NCBI GenBank assembly: GCA_013289335.1
Contig: JABDAD010000006.1
Coordinates: 1-34,208 of the forward strand
Source of the DNA: Alphaproteobacteria bacterium
GTDB taxonomy: Bacteria; Pseudomonadota; Alphaproteobacteria; Rickettsiales; Rickettsiaceae
DNA: 34,208 nt
Direction: 5' to 3'
Numbering within the stretch: the first letter of the stretch is position 1; every line of letters starts with the position of its first letter. The position numbers and the translations under genes are program-made. Positions 9,119 to 19,400 of this stretch are shown piece by piece. The notes under the pieces are model-generated. The model saw nothing but the letters and a program-made list of their open reading frames with translations, made no database searches and was not told where the DNA came from.

Positions 9119-12100
9119 ATGTCAAGGACAGGACGAACAGGACCAGAAAGACCTACATTTGAGGAATTGGCGGCGTTGTATAAAGAAAATAAACAGCGGT
9201 TTGTAGAAGTCGTGTCACAGATGCGAAGTGATGGTACTCGCGATATAAGTGGTGCAAGTGGCAAAATTGATGCGGCAAACACCTCAATAGATGCTGCTAA
9301 AAAAGCTATGGTTCAAGCAGAGGAAAAACTGGGAGATATTTCAGACAAAAGAGCTGGTATGGTCCCAAGCGCCAGAAAGGGGATACAAACAAGAGATGCT
9401 GCTCAGACCGCCACAGAAGATGCGGAGAAAAAAACTAAGGCTGCATTTGGACAAGTAAGGGACACAGGCGAGGATGTGCTTGAAAGTTTTCTACGAGATA
9501 AGCAAGATAATTCAGCGTATGACTCTCTTATATCAGGAATAAAAGAATATAATGATCTTGATAAGCACAGCAAAAAACTAGGAAAAAAAGCGGAAGCCAA
9601 AGGAATTGCGTGGGATGATGGTAGAGAGGCATCTGCTGCTATGGGAGCTACGGTTTCTGGGCCGTCTCGTGCGGATGAGGGGGAGGCGCATGGTGCGCAT
9701 GTCGGTGGTAGGGATACGAGAGGAGAGGATGATAGAGCGCCACCACCACATGGTAGATCAAGAGAAGATGACGATGATATGTCGGTAGGATCAACACGAA
9801 CATCAGTTAGTTCTGTCGGATCAAGAGGTTTTGATGATGATGAGCATCCACATATATTATCATCACGTGGTATGACTGAGGAGGCTTTAGAAAAATTAAG
9901 AGACTATATTTTTGGTGAAAAAGATGAGAAAGGAGTAAAATCTGGAAAGCTTACATATAAGTTTGAAAAGCATGGTCTTGAGGAGATTCAAGGAGTATCT
10001 GCAGGTGGAAAAACAACATATGGTGGGCCATCAGAAGATCTTCATGTAGTCCTTAAGTCAGGAGAAAAGGGAGATGTGGGTGGTTTTAAGAGTGTTAGGG
10101 ATGTTGAAATAGAAGAAGCAAAGGGAGCAATTGTATCTCTTGGTATGCGCACTAGCGAAGGAGAAGCCTCTGGCCGTAGTTTTGTTATGGAATTTGGGGA
10201 AGATGGTAGAGTAAAAAATATGAGCCCAAAAGGAGAGGCAGTAAAATTTCAGGATAATGTTGCCTATATAGAACATAGGGGTGAAAAAATAGCTCTTCCT
10301 ATAAGCGCAGAAAAATTTAAGGCATATCAGATACAATATGAACAAACACACTCTATGTCAAGAACTCCTGGTGTGGATAGAGACACGGTAACACATGCGC
10401 CAGCTCGTGCTACAGTGACGCACCCACCTCATATGCCAACAGCCCCAACTGCACCTCATACAGCTGGTGCTGCTACTCCTGGTATGTCTCCTGCTGATTC
10501 TCATGTGATCAGAGAGGACGAGGAGAGCAGAAGAAGAGTAGGAGAGCGTAATGATACACTATATAAATTGCATTTACAATATTGTGAACTGCGTAGCAAA
10601 CGTGATAAGACAATAGATGGTCTAGCAGAGAAAAAATTAATTGCAGAAAAACTTGAGGTAGCATTTCCGGGGATTGATAGGGGTACATACACAGCAGCGA
10701 TGGGGATCATAACGCACGCTAAGAGTATGGATGCTACTGGTAAGTATATATCACACACAGCAGAAGAAATAGCCACGAAGGCTAATCATGCGTTTGGGAT
10801 CAGTTCGCTTTCAGCTCCTGCACATACTGCTGGAAGGGAGGGGGGGCATTCAGCTACTCTCGATGACTTCGGTAGTCCAGTTAGTGTAGTTAGTGCTGCT
10901 CCTAGACGGGAGTCTTTGAGTGCAGCGCAAAGAGAGTATATTGATAGAGATCGTGCTAGTGCGGTGGCGTCTCTTGCGGCTGATGCAGCAGCAAGACGTG
11001 GATCTGTTGCATCAGTGCAGCCACCTCAGCCTAGTGCACACGGTGAGCACGAAGAAGCACAGAGACAAGCAATAGAGAAGCGTAATGGGTTACTTTATGA
11101 GTGTTATTTAACATATTGCTCAAGTGGGAGAGAAGCTAGGGCAGGTACAGCGACTACTATGCTTACAGAGAAATTTCCAGGAATATCGGCGGATACAACA
11201 CATAAGATAGTTGATTCTTTTGCGGCGAATATTGGTTTGTCTCATGCGTTTGATGAGGGGCATTTCCCAAAAAGCCCATCGGAGATGCATAAAGTATTTA
11301 ATTCGCGTGGCATGGAGAGCCACTTGACTCCTCTTTTGGCTACGATGGGAGAGTCTGGAAGAGAAGCAGCTATGGGTACAAGGAGTGCGCCACTGCAATC
11401 TCCGCCACATTCAGAGATTGCAGCAATAGGTATAGATATAGATGACTCGCTTAATAGACTACGTTCTAGTTTAGCAAGTAGTAGAGCGGCTTGGTCTGCG
11501 CATCCACCTGAGTTACACACAGCGCATATGGATGCGCATGAAGCAGCGAGAAGAGAATCAGTGTCTCCTGAACATGCGGATCGTCAACCTGAACCAGCAG
11601 CAGCTACGGTTGCAACTAGCCCTCACACACCTACACGTAGGTCAGTCATGGCGGCAGCAGATGGAGTAAGAGAGGAAATAGAAAGCAGAAGAGCAAGACA
11701 GCCATCACATGATAGCGCAGAAAGCGCAATCGCAGCGCACTCCGTTGTAGATGAAGGAGAACGAGATGCGCTAAAAGCAATACTTGAGCCTGTGGCTCTT
11801 CGACCTGCTGTAACCGCATCTGGTACACCTCCGGTACCAGAACACAAAGTTGATGAGGGGTATATGACAGCAACTCCTGCTTCTGTGCAACCTCCTCCAA
11901 GCAAACCTACTCCTGCTCCCCCTCGGAGGGAGGTGACTCCTGAAGAAGAGAGCTCCAGAGCTAAGCTTGATGGGGAGAGAATAGAACGACGTAATAAGGC
12001 ACTTTATGAGTGTTATAAAGAATATTGTAAATCACGTTCAACAAATAAAGAAGCAGCGAAAGAAACTGCAACTCAAGCGATTGGAGAACATTTTGGGGTT

Positions 12101-13300
12101 CTTGAGCAGTACAGAATAAATAGTATACTTAGCTCTTTTGAAGACAATCTTCCAAAAAAAGGGCTTTTTGGGGGTTACACTCCAAAATCAGAAGCAGAGA
12201 TGGGTAAAGTGTTTGGCTCATTTTTACCAGTACGCGATCTATCTCCCATTGAAAGAGGGAAGGATATTGGGATGATTAATCCTATAGCGGGGAGAGGCGG
12301 AGTTGGGTGGAAAGCTGCTCCGCTTATGGATGCCCCAGGTGGGACAGCTAAGCCAAGAGTAGCAGCTTTTGTACCGCCACCACCTCGTGTAGAGGAGCGT
12401 AGTGGAGATGTTGGGGTGCAACATTATATGACTGGTATGGATCAGTTTAGGCATACAAACAGAGGTGCAGGACCTAAGAAAGCAGGGGGAGCTATGGAAC
12501 GTAAGGGGTTTGGAGCTGCGCCTGCAAGAGGAGAAGATGGGGCTGGGCCAATACCTGTAACAAGAGGTAGAACCCTTGAGAAGGGAGGTCATACTGATCC
12601 TAGGGATGTTAGTGAGTCTTGGTCGCGTTCTCCATCGCCGGAAAGAAGCGGTGATGTGGGTAAACCGCATTTTGTATCGCCGGCACCACCGCCAGCAGTG
12701 TCTCATTCATCATCCGGTGAATCGAGAAGAGTATGGTTTACGTCTGGTGACGCGTCTGCTCCTCATACGCCACCTAAAGAAAACCCATTTGTTAGGTCTG
12801 TAGACCCATGGGTTACCCCTGGAGAGCTGTATGCTAGGAGTGATACTTCACATAGTTCAGATGGTTCTGATAGATCAAGCCCTGGGAGTGTTGTTGTTGT
12901 CGGATCACTAGCTGATAGACTACATACCACACCATTTAGAGATGTTTCAGCAGAAAGAAGCCCTAGAGAGTCAGCACATGTACCTGAACCTACTGGAGTT
13001 AAACCTATTGTAAAGGGTATTACAGTACCTCCAGGTGCATCACGAGCACCACAATCATCTGTATCACGTGTCCAACCACCACCACGAACAAGCGTTACAG
13101 AACCCGCAGCCCCCAAACCTACTATGTCCAGTACTGATACGCACCACCACGCGGATAGCTTGAGAGACATGTTGGATACTAGACCACCAAGCCCAGGTAG
13201 AAGAAGAAGTAGCGGATCTTTGGGTCCAGCAGCTTCTCCTAGAAGTGCAGAAGATACTGGTAAAGGAGGCGGTGGCCATGGTCGTGGAGGAGAAGGTTAA
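9119..13300 (+). CDS. Giant hypothetical protein with three copies of an unrecognised domain
   Basis: I do not recognise this 1393-residue protein. The N-terminus (about 1-165) is helical. A His/Asp-rich low-complexity linker follows, then a compact beta-rich region at about 250-405. Three related ~90-residue domains start near residues 463, 643 and 949. Each begins with a basic RN-x-x-LY-x-x-x-x-x-YC helix (RNDTLYKLHLQYC, RNGLLYECYLTYC, RNKALYECYKEYC) and, in copies 2 and 3, ends with a K-S-x-x-E-M-x-K-V-F motif. The domains are separated by Pro/Ser/His-rich linkers, and residues about 1050-1393 are almost entirely Pro/Ser/Gly-rich. There is no signal peptide or membrane segment. The reading frame is visibly richer in G+C than the housekeeping genes. 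Modular size and disordered linkers fit a secreted host-interacting protein, but that is inference. Confidence 0.82.
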   Translation: MSRTGRTGPERPTFEELAALYKENKQRFVEVVSQMRSDGTRDISGASGKIDAANTSIDAAKKAMVQAEEKLGDISDKRAGMVPSARKGIQTRDAAQTATEDAEKKTKAAFGQVRDTGEDVLESFLRDKQDNSAYDSLISGIKEYNDLDKHSKKLGKKAEAKGIAWDDGREASAAMGATVSGPSRADEGEAHGAHVGGRDTRGEDDRAPPPHGRSREDDDDMSVGSTRTSVSSVGSRGFDDDEHPHILSSRGMTEEALEKLRDYIFGEKDEKGVKSGKLTYKFEKHGLEEIQGVSAGGKTTYGGPSEDLHVVLKSGEKGDVGGFKSVRDVEIEEAKGAIVSLGMRTSEGEASGRSFVMEFGEDGRVKNMSPKGEAVKFQDNVAYIEHRGEKIALPISAEKFKAYQIQYEQTHSMSRTPGVDRDTVTHAPARATVTHPPHMPTAPTAPHTAGAATPGMSPADSHVIREDEESRRRVGERNDTLYKLHLQYCELRSKRDKTIDGLAEKKLIAEKLEVAFPGIDRGTYTAAMGIITHAKSMDATGKYISHTAEEIATKANHAFGISSLSAPAHTAGREGGHSATLDDFGSPVSVVSAAPRRESLSAAQREYIDRDRASAVASLAADAAARRGSVASVQPPQPSAHGEHEEAQRQAIEKRNGLLYECYLTYCSSGREARAGTATTMLTEKFPGISADTTHKIVDSFAANIGLSHAFDEGHFPKSPSEMHKVFNSRGMESHLTPLLATMGESGREAAMGTRSAPLQSPPHSEIAAIGIDIDDSLNRLRSSLASSRAAWSAHPPELHTAHMDAHEAARRESVSPEHADRQPEPAAATVATSPHTPTRRSVMAAADGVREEIESRRARQPSHDSAESAIAAHSVVDEGERDALKAILEPVALRPAVTASGTPPVPEHKVDEGYMTATPASVQPPPSKPTPAPPRREVTPEEESSRAKLDGERIERRNKALYECYKEYCKSRSTNKEAAKETATQAIGEHFGVLEQYRINSILSSFEDNLPKKGLFGGYTPKSEAEMGKVFGSFLPVRDLSPIERGKDIGMINPIAGRGGVGWKAAPLMDAPGGTAKPRVAAFVPPPPRVEERSGDVGVQHYMTGMDQFRHTNRGAGPKKAGGAMERKGFGAAPARGEDGAGPIPVTRGRTLEKGGHTDPRDVSESWSRSPSPERSGDVGKPHFVSPAPPPAVSHSSSGESRRVWFTSGDASAPHTPPKENPFVRSVDPWVTPGELYARSDTSHSSDGSDRSSPGSVVVVGSLADRLHTTPFRDVSAERSPRESAHVPEPTGVKPIVKGITVPPGASRAPQSSVSRVQPPPRTSVTEPAAPKPTMSSTDTHHHADSLRDMLDTRPPSPGRRRSSGSLGPAASPRSAEDTGKGGGGHGRGGEG

Positions 13301-13405
13301 AATCAGAGCAATTATTTATTGTAATTTATAAATTAATATGTATATATTAATTATTATGTACATTCATTAACGCTTGCGTCAATTAATTCAATTACAGGTT
13401 ACAAT

Positions 13406-15496
13406 ATGCCAAAAATAAAACCAGAAATATTTAAGTCTAAACACGCAGAAGAACTCTACAATTTTTGGGTAAGTGATCCTTACGCTGACGAAATTCTTGA
13501 TAGTATTTGGCAGGATTTATGGGTCAAAGTTGATGAAGCATATTATTTATGGGGGCAGTATAAATCTTCAGCATTAGTTCCTGCTCTTGAAGCATTAGAG
13601 ATGGCGCCTGGTTCTCCTATAACGCGAGTACTCGTAGCAGATGTATATTTCAGAAACCAAGATTATACAAATGCAGAACCTTATGCTGAATATTGTACAA
13701 CGCTATACACGGAAGATACCTACTGGTTCATCAAATATGCTAAATGCTTAGCGCATTTTAAGGATGAAAAAGCAGTTGAATATTTTGATAAGGCAATTGA
13801 ACTAGCAACTGCTAGTAATGTGCCTGATACTATAGCCTTTTCTTTAGCAGAAAAGGCTCGTTTCTTAATGAATCAAGAAAGATTCGATGAAGCTCTAGCA
13901 CTTACAAAGCAAGCAATCGAAATTTCTCCAACTTCTTCTATTGGCTATGGAATTCTAGGACAAATTTATCTCAAAAATAAAACATTAGATTTAAGTGAAG
14001 GGCTTGCTGTATTAGAGCAAGGTCTAAAGATAATACCAAATAATCCTTCGATCCTATCATTAAGAGGCAATTTGCTTGCTGAGCTTGAAAGGTATGAAGA
14101 AGCTGTAGCATCCTATGATGCATGTATAAAGTACACTTATGCTGCAGGCGAAGAATATGCCATCTCATATGACTATTCATGCATAGCAGATTGTTTATTT
14201 AAACTAGGTAGAATGAGTGAAGCTATAGGATATTTGGATAGAGCTCAGGAAACTATGGATAGAGAAGGCTATTCTTTACCAGAACGTATGGCAAGCACGA
14301 TGGATAGTGCATTTGCATTGAAAGCAAGTGTGATGAGAGAGATAGAATCATTTGAAGAAGCTGCTTGTTCTGATGGAGATGAAGATTTAGATGCTGCTGA
14401 GCTTGTTGAGGAAGCAAGAACCACTTTAACATCAACTGCTGCTACAGCAACATCTACGGATTTAGAATTTCTCTTATCAGACTTTAAATCTATGAGGCAG
14501 GAGCTAGCAGAACTTCGCGCTGAAAAAGAAGCGCTTGCTTCTGATGCTGAAGGTCTTAAGGCCTATGTTTCATCAAAACATGCTGAAAAAGAAGCAATGA
14601 AAGAAATGGTGGCTTGGATTAAATCTGTGCCACCTATGAAGGAATACTATACAGCTGTTATAAGCACACTTGATGAAATTTTAATAAGCGCAAAAGCTGT
14701 AAAGGGAGGATATGTTGAAGCTAGAGAAGGGTTTGGCATACCAGGATCTACACTTGCTTCTGCGCTACCTTTTGGTGGTATAGTTTCAGCTGTAAATGCA
14801 GCAGTTTCAGCTATTCAAACTCAGCGTTTGGAGAATGAGGCATCAAGAGTGTTAAGTACAAGTGGCTTTGAGACCGTAAGTGGAGCTGAGAAATTATTTA
14901 AGAAAATAGCTATAGAGTCATGTAGACATAAATATGAGATTATACAAAGCGTTGAAATTAATGAAGATTCAGCTTCATTTACCTTACTTGCGATGTTTAG
15001 TGAATTAAAGGCTAAATTTGTAGAAGCAAGGCATATTTCAGCAGCTTCAAAATACGGTGTTCAGGATGCAATGCAGCTTAGTATCTTATTTAAGAGCGGA
15101 GAGCTGAAGAGTTTAGCAGAAGAAACTGTTCTTACAACATGTGTAAATAAGATAGTAGATAGAAGCATTCAGCTATCATATATTGATACGATTCGTCAGG
15201 GATTTGCATTAAAGATGAGACCTGCAGAAGAGGTTTCTGCTTTCTTTGAATCCAAGGCTTTGTATGGGGGTTCTCCTGTTGCAGCACCGTCATATATGGA
15301 TACTGCACCTAAGGGTGGAAGTGGTGGGACTGAGAAAAAGAGTGGCGGTGGACTCTTTGGTATCAAAAAACTCTTTGGTGGCAAGAAGCTCAAATTTATG
15401 GATGACGATTTTGTAACTGAATGGGATCCAGGCGAAGGCGGAATCTTTTCCCTTTCTGGCAACACAGATGTCCTTGACGCAGAAGAGTTTTGTTAG
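13406..15496 (+). CDS. TPR-repeat protein with glycine-rich basic C-terminus
   Basis: This 696-residue protein has about seven tetratricopeptide repeats at residues 45-295 (for example GNLLAELERYEEAVASYDAC and ADCLFKLGRMSEAIGYLDRA), which form a protein-binding scaffold. A coiled coil follows at about 354-401. A Gly/Ala-rich hydrophobic stretch lies near 445-472, and a helical region runs to about 630. The tail is Gly-rich and basic (GGGLFGIKKLFGGKKLKF), then acidic, ending in Cys. No signal peptide is seen. The last 389 bp plus 64 bp of downstream DNA are duplicated without a mismatch at 20842-21294. The stop codon is followed directly by a composite palindrome. The function is unknown beyond a binding role typical of TPRs. 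Confidence 0.85.
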   Translation: MPKIKPEIFKSKHAEELYNFWVSDPYADEILDSIWQDLWVKVDEAYYLWGQYKSSALVPALEALEMAPGSPITRVLVADVYFRNQDYTNAEPYAEYCTTLYTEDTYWFIKYAKCLAHFKDEKAVEYFDKAIELATASNVPDTIAFSLAEKARFLMNQERFDEALALTKQAIEISPTSSIGYGILGQIYLKNKTLDLSEGLAVLEQGLKIIPNNPSILSLRGNLLAELERYEEAVASYDACIKYTYAAGEEYAISYDYSCIADCLFKLGRMSEAIGYLDRAQETMDREGYSLPERMASTMDSAFALKASVMREIESFEEAACSDGDEDLDAAELVEEARTTLTSTAATATSTDLEFLLSDFKSMRQELAELRAEKEALASDAEGLKAYVSSKHAEKEAMKEMVAWIKSVPPMKEYYTAVISTLDEILISAKAVKGGYVEAREGFGIPGSTLASALPFGGIVSAVNAAVSAIQTQRLENEASRVLSTSGFETVSGAEKLFKKIAIESCRHKYEIIQSVEINEDSASFTLLAMFSELKAKFVEARHISAASKYGVQDAMQLSILFKSGELKSLAEETVLTTCVNKIVDRSIQLSYIDTIRQGFALKMRPAEEVSAFFESKALYGGSPVAAPSYMDTAPKGGSGGTEKKSGGGLFGIKKLFGGKKLKFMDDDFVTEWDPGEGGIFSLSGNTDVLDAEEFC

Positions 15497-15560
15497 TCAT
15501 CCGTCCCTCCCCGCATTAAATGCGGGATCCACTCTTTTTCAGTAAGGCAGTATAGGAAGT
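15108..15560 (+). repeat. 453-bp direct repeat, copy 1 (3' end of TPR gene plus flank)
   Basis: This segment matches 20842-21294 at a constant offset of 5734 bp, and I see no mismatch or gap. It covers the last 389 bp of the TPR gene and 64 bp beyond its stop. Divergence starts inside the palindromic element just after GGAAGT. Confidence 0.95.
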
Positions 15561-15722
15561 TGTGGGCCCCGTATCATAGCGAGGGGTGACTGTGTAACAT
15601 TTGATGTGCCGAAGTAGACAAAAAATACTGATCCCATTGCACTACGGAGTTCCATCGTCATTCCTGCGAAAGCATGGATCTCTTTTCTTAAAAATAGATC
15701 CCGCATTTAATGCTGGATGACC
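15497..15722. repeat. Composite palindromic element, full-length copy 1
   Basis: The outer arms are inverted copies of a GCATTAAATGCGGGATC-type palindrome. The left arm directly follows the TPR stop and the right arm ends with TGCTGGATGACC. Inside are a degenerate CCCCG...CGAGGGGTGAC hairpin and a GTCATTCCTGCGAAAGCA-type hairpin. The same order occurs at 26988-27151 and, truncated, at 21231-21340. It is non-coding. Confidence 0.8.
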
Positions 15723-15865
15723 GAAGTTTGACTAAAAGCTAAAGGATTCTTTAAAATCCGTGGGTCTATTGTGATAAAATAATATAATATCATAGGTAAT
15801 TGCTCTTTTTAACTGCTCAACAAATCTTTTTTTTTTGCAAGTTTGAAGCTAGCAAGATTATTAGG

Positions 15866-15916
15866 TGTTTAGTCCCATATTGTAATGGCGATGATATTAT
15901 AATATGGGACTAAACA
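15866..15916. repeat. Perfect 16-bp inverted repeat (hairpin)
   Basis: TGTTTAGTCCCATATT at 15866-15881 is exactly complementary to 15901-15916, with a 19-nt spacer. It lies in the intergenic DNA between the TPR gene and the yraN fragment, in material absent from the second junction copy. No U tract follows, so it is probably a repeat or transposon-end remnant, not a terminator. Confidence 0.75.
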
Positions 15917-16027
15917 GGTATTTTTGATATTAAATCAGAAAAATTTGCCTTCATATATAGTCTCTATGTTTAAATATGAAACTATACTTACTATTTTGAA
16001 TTTATCCACTTCGGACAGCTATGCATT

Positions 16028-16190
16028 ATACATAATCCAAATCTCACTAAAAACTCCTTAGTGTAGATTTACCAACCAATCCAGCCTTTATATAATTTTA
16101 TATCAAATATTGATTTGACAATTGCAAGGTCAAAACTTGTATTTTTAATTTTTAAATCTCTGTTAATAGCAATGAAGTACTCTGCGGATT
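16028..16190 (-). pseudogene. Duplicated 3' fragment of yraN, copy 1
   Basis: These 163 bp match 21351-21513 at an offset of 5323 bp with three mismatches. They contain the last ~40 codons of yraN (stop at 16069-16071) and 41 bp downstream. The fragment has no start and is joined to unrelated DNA at 16191, so it cannot make the full protein. It forms the left junction copy before the ankyrin gene. Confidence 0.93.
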
Positions 16191-16313
16191 AGTAATTCCA
16201 CGGCTTATCATATCTTCCAGTTCAGCTAATAAACTACCATTACTAGATAAGTTTAGATAAGTGTTTGGTGCTACTTTTAGCCTATTATTTATAACCGAGA
16301 TTATAGCTTCTTT
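16152..16313 (-). pseudogene. 53-codon orphan open fragment, unidentified
   Basis: The complement of 16155-16313 is open for 53 codons and ends at a stop at 16152-16154. It reads KEAIISVINNRLKVAPNTYL and continues with NLSSNGSLLAELEDMISRGI, which is protein-like. It runs out of frame into the yraN fragment, so its last ~12 codons are chance sequence. It has no start codon at its 5' end. It may be the remnant of a gene that once adjoined this junction. I cannot name it. Confidence 0.35.
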
Positions 16314-16421
16314 TTAACAACCACAATCGGACATTACCAAATTACGCTTACACTGCATAACTTATGGTTGACAAAATAAAAATTCTATAACACAATCTGA
16401 ATTTGGACCCGTAATGGGTAT

Positions 16422-19400
16422 ATGAAACAAAATAATGTTATTGAGATGTCCAGGAATTATACAACAAAATCAACCAATAGTGGCAAAACAGCTGATTCGA
16501 GTGTGGCAAGTGTAGTTCCCGCAGTTGGAGATTCTACTGATAGTTCTGTTGTTTCCAGTAGTGGTGGTGTGTTTGATTTTGCTGCTGGAGTCGCATCAAC
16601 ACCTATTGGAGTATCTTTTCCACCAAAAGGAGAAATGTTAGAAAAGGTTCCAACTATGAAAGCAACATTTGTCTTTGATGATATTATAACTTGTCTTACT
16701 GGTATTGATGTTGCTTCTCAAAATTATCTTATTCTTTTACTTACTAGCATACGTGAAGCCTATGCTGAGAGTCTAAAGAAAATTAACATTGAATCGCAAG
16801 AAAAAGGAGAAATAATAAGGGATACGGTACTTTTATCTGCAATAAAAGATACAGTAGATGCAATAAGGGGGGATAATATTTCAACTTTGAGTTTAGCGTT
16901 AAATAAAGCGAAAGAAGATGTTGATATAAAAAAATTGGTAAAAGCTGGTAGTCAACTGTTAAAATTCATGAAATCAGGAATAATAGAGGAGAAAGACGCT
17001 CAAGAACTTAATGAGGCAATAGGAAAATATTTAAAGACAATTATAATTGAAGTTGGAATTTTAGAAGAAAAGCTATCTGCCGTTCTACTTACTTCGTCAG
17101 TAACAATGAAAGATTCCAGTGATATAGAACATGAAATTGTAGATGCAGTTTCTGCAATGAGAGTACAACCAAGCAAAGGAGACATAGATACTGTTTTTAT
17201 TAGAGATGAAACGGGTAGTGAAATTCGAGAGATGAGTTCTGGAGTAGAAGTACTGCCATCATCAGATTTAGTTGTAGAATGTTCTGAGCAGGCGTTAATT
17301 GCAGCAAATGCGAGAGGTGATGATAGGAATCTAGCAACGCATGGTAGTAATTTTTGTTATTGGTATAGTATTAGTGATGGGCATAGATTGGTTCTAGATA
17401 TAAAACAAAGATTTTTGTCATCAGGATATGTAGATGCTGATCCAACAAAAGGAGTTGTTGTAAGAGCTGGAGAAGAATATGCTTCTACTCGAGAAAACAA
17501 CTTAGGTATTCTTGTTTCAGATCCATATTATTATTCCGTTGGAAAAGAGATACTATTTAGTGATTATTTAAACAGCGACATTGACAAAATAACAAAGCAA
17601 GGTCTGTATAGTACGATTGAGACTAGAGATTGGGAAAGACTACCAGAAAAACTTATAATACCTATTTTATCAGGAGCACACTGGAGAATAGTGTGTACGG
17701 AAATAGATTATGGAGAGCATAACCTTGAAGAAGTAGACACATCAGCATGGACAAGGCATCCTACATTAAGAATAACTATAAACGATCCTTATGGTGCTAC
17801 TAATGTGAGTAGCACCATAAGAGATGAGATTATAGAGAGTTTACGTCTTGTAGCAAACAAGCTCCTTACTATGAGATACAATAGTAGTGAGTTTCTTGAA
17901 ATTACGCCAGATAATATTCAGTTAATAATAAAAGAAGTAGATCAACAAGGACGAGGGGAAAATGGATGGGATTGTGGTCCAATAACATTTAGTAATTTAG
18001 AAGACTATGTGAAGCAAGCAATAGAAGGAAACAATCTATCTGAATTTATAGATTTTACAATTCCAAGTGTAGAATCAGCAGTTCATAGTACAAGAATTGT
18101 TGAAGTCAGACAAAAACATTTACAAGAATATGAGAGAGTGACAGGTATTCCAATTAATGTGACAAGAGATCAAGAAATATCTGTATTTATTCAAAAAGAA
18201 ATAGAAGAAAAGTTGGGTCAATATCAAAAAAGCACTATTTATCATGAAATATACAAACAAATTTCTAGCCTACAACCCGAAGAAATAATACAGCTATTTA
18301 CTATTCTAGATATCAGAAGACTATTCGAAACACCGACTTATACTGATGAATATACTTTAGAAGAGTTTGCTTATGCTTTAGGGGTTTTATCAAACAAATT
18401 TGATAAAATACTTCGTGAACCATCAAGTGTGGATAAGAAGATTGAGGATAGAAAGGTTGAACTTCAAGCAGAATGTAATAATATTTGGGAAGCTATTAAG
18501 AATGGTAATATAAGAGAAGTTAAGAGGTTTCTAGATGAAGGATTTGATCCTAAAGCAACACAAGGTGATGAGACTATAGTAATAAGAGCTTTAAACGAAT
18601 ATAGACATGAGGTGCTAAAGCTTTTAGCAAGAGATAAAAGAACAGATTTACCTGAGATGCATAGAGCTGTGATTCTTGAAGATATAACAAAGCTAGAGAG
18701 GTTACTTGTAGCCGAATGCAAAGATATAAATTTACAATATCAAGATAAAATGACTCCATTAATGTTTGCGGCCTTTACTGGAAATATTTTAATTGTCAAA
18801 AAATTACTAGAGACCGGAGCAGATATTGATCTAGCTGATAAAACTTTCGGTAAGACCGCTATACATTGGGCTGCTCAATGTGGACAGAATGACACAATAG
18901 AATGTCTTATAGCAAATGGAGTAGATATCAATGCAGTAAATAAAAAAGGTAGTACAATTTTACACTTTGCAGCTCAGAATGGTCATGTAAGGGCAGTAGA
19001 GCTTCTGCAAGGACATGGAGTAGATATCAATGCAGTAAATAAAGCTGGTAATACAATTTTGCATTCTGCTGCTGACAAAGGTCATATAGAGATAGTAAAG
19101 TTTCTACAAGAACATGGCGCTGATATACAGGCAGCTAATAAAGATGGTAGGACAGCCTTGCACTTCGCTGCTGATAAAGGTTACACAGAGATAGTAAAGT
19201 TTCTACAAGAACATGGCGCTAATATGCGAGCAACAGATAATGATGGTAATACAGCTTTGCATTCTGCTGTTTTCGTTGGTCAGAAAGACACTATAGAATT
19301 GTTGATAGAAAAAGGTCTGGATGTAAATTCAGTAAACAAAAATGGTTGTACGGCTTTACACTCTGCAGCTTTTAATGGTTATAATGATATTATAGAACTC

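Noticed and set aside
12239-13170. Long minus-strand open frames opposite the 1393-residue gene
   Set aside because: They arise from the G+C-rich, low-complexity coding strand; the plus frame has domain repeats and a ribosome binding site.
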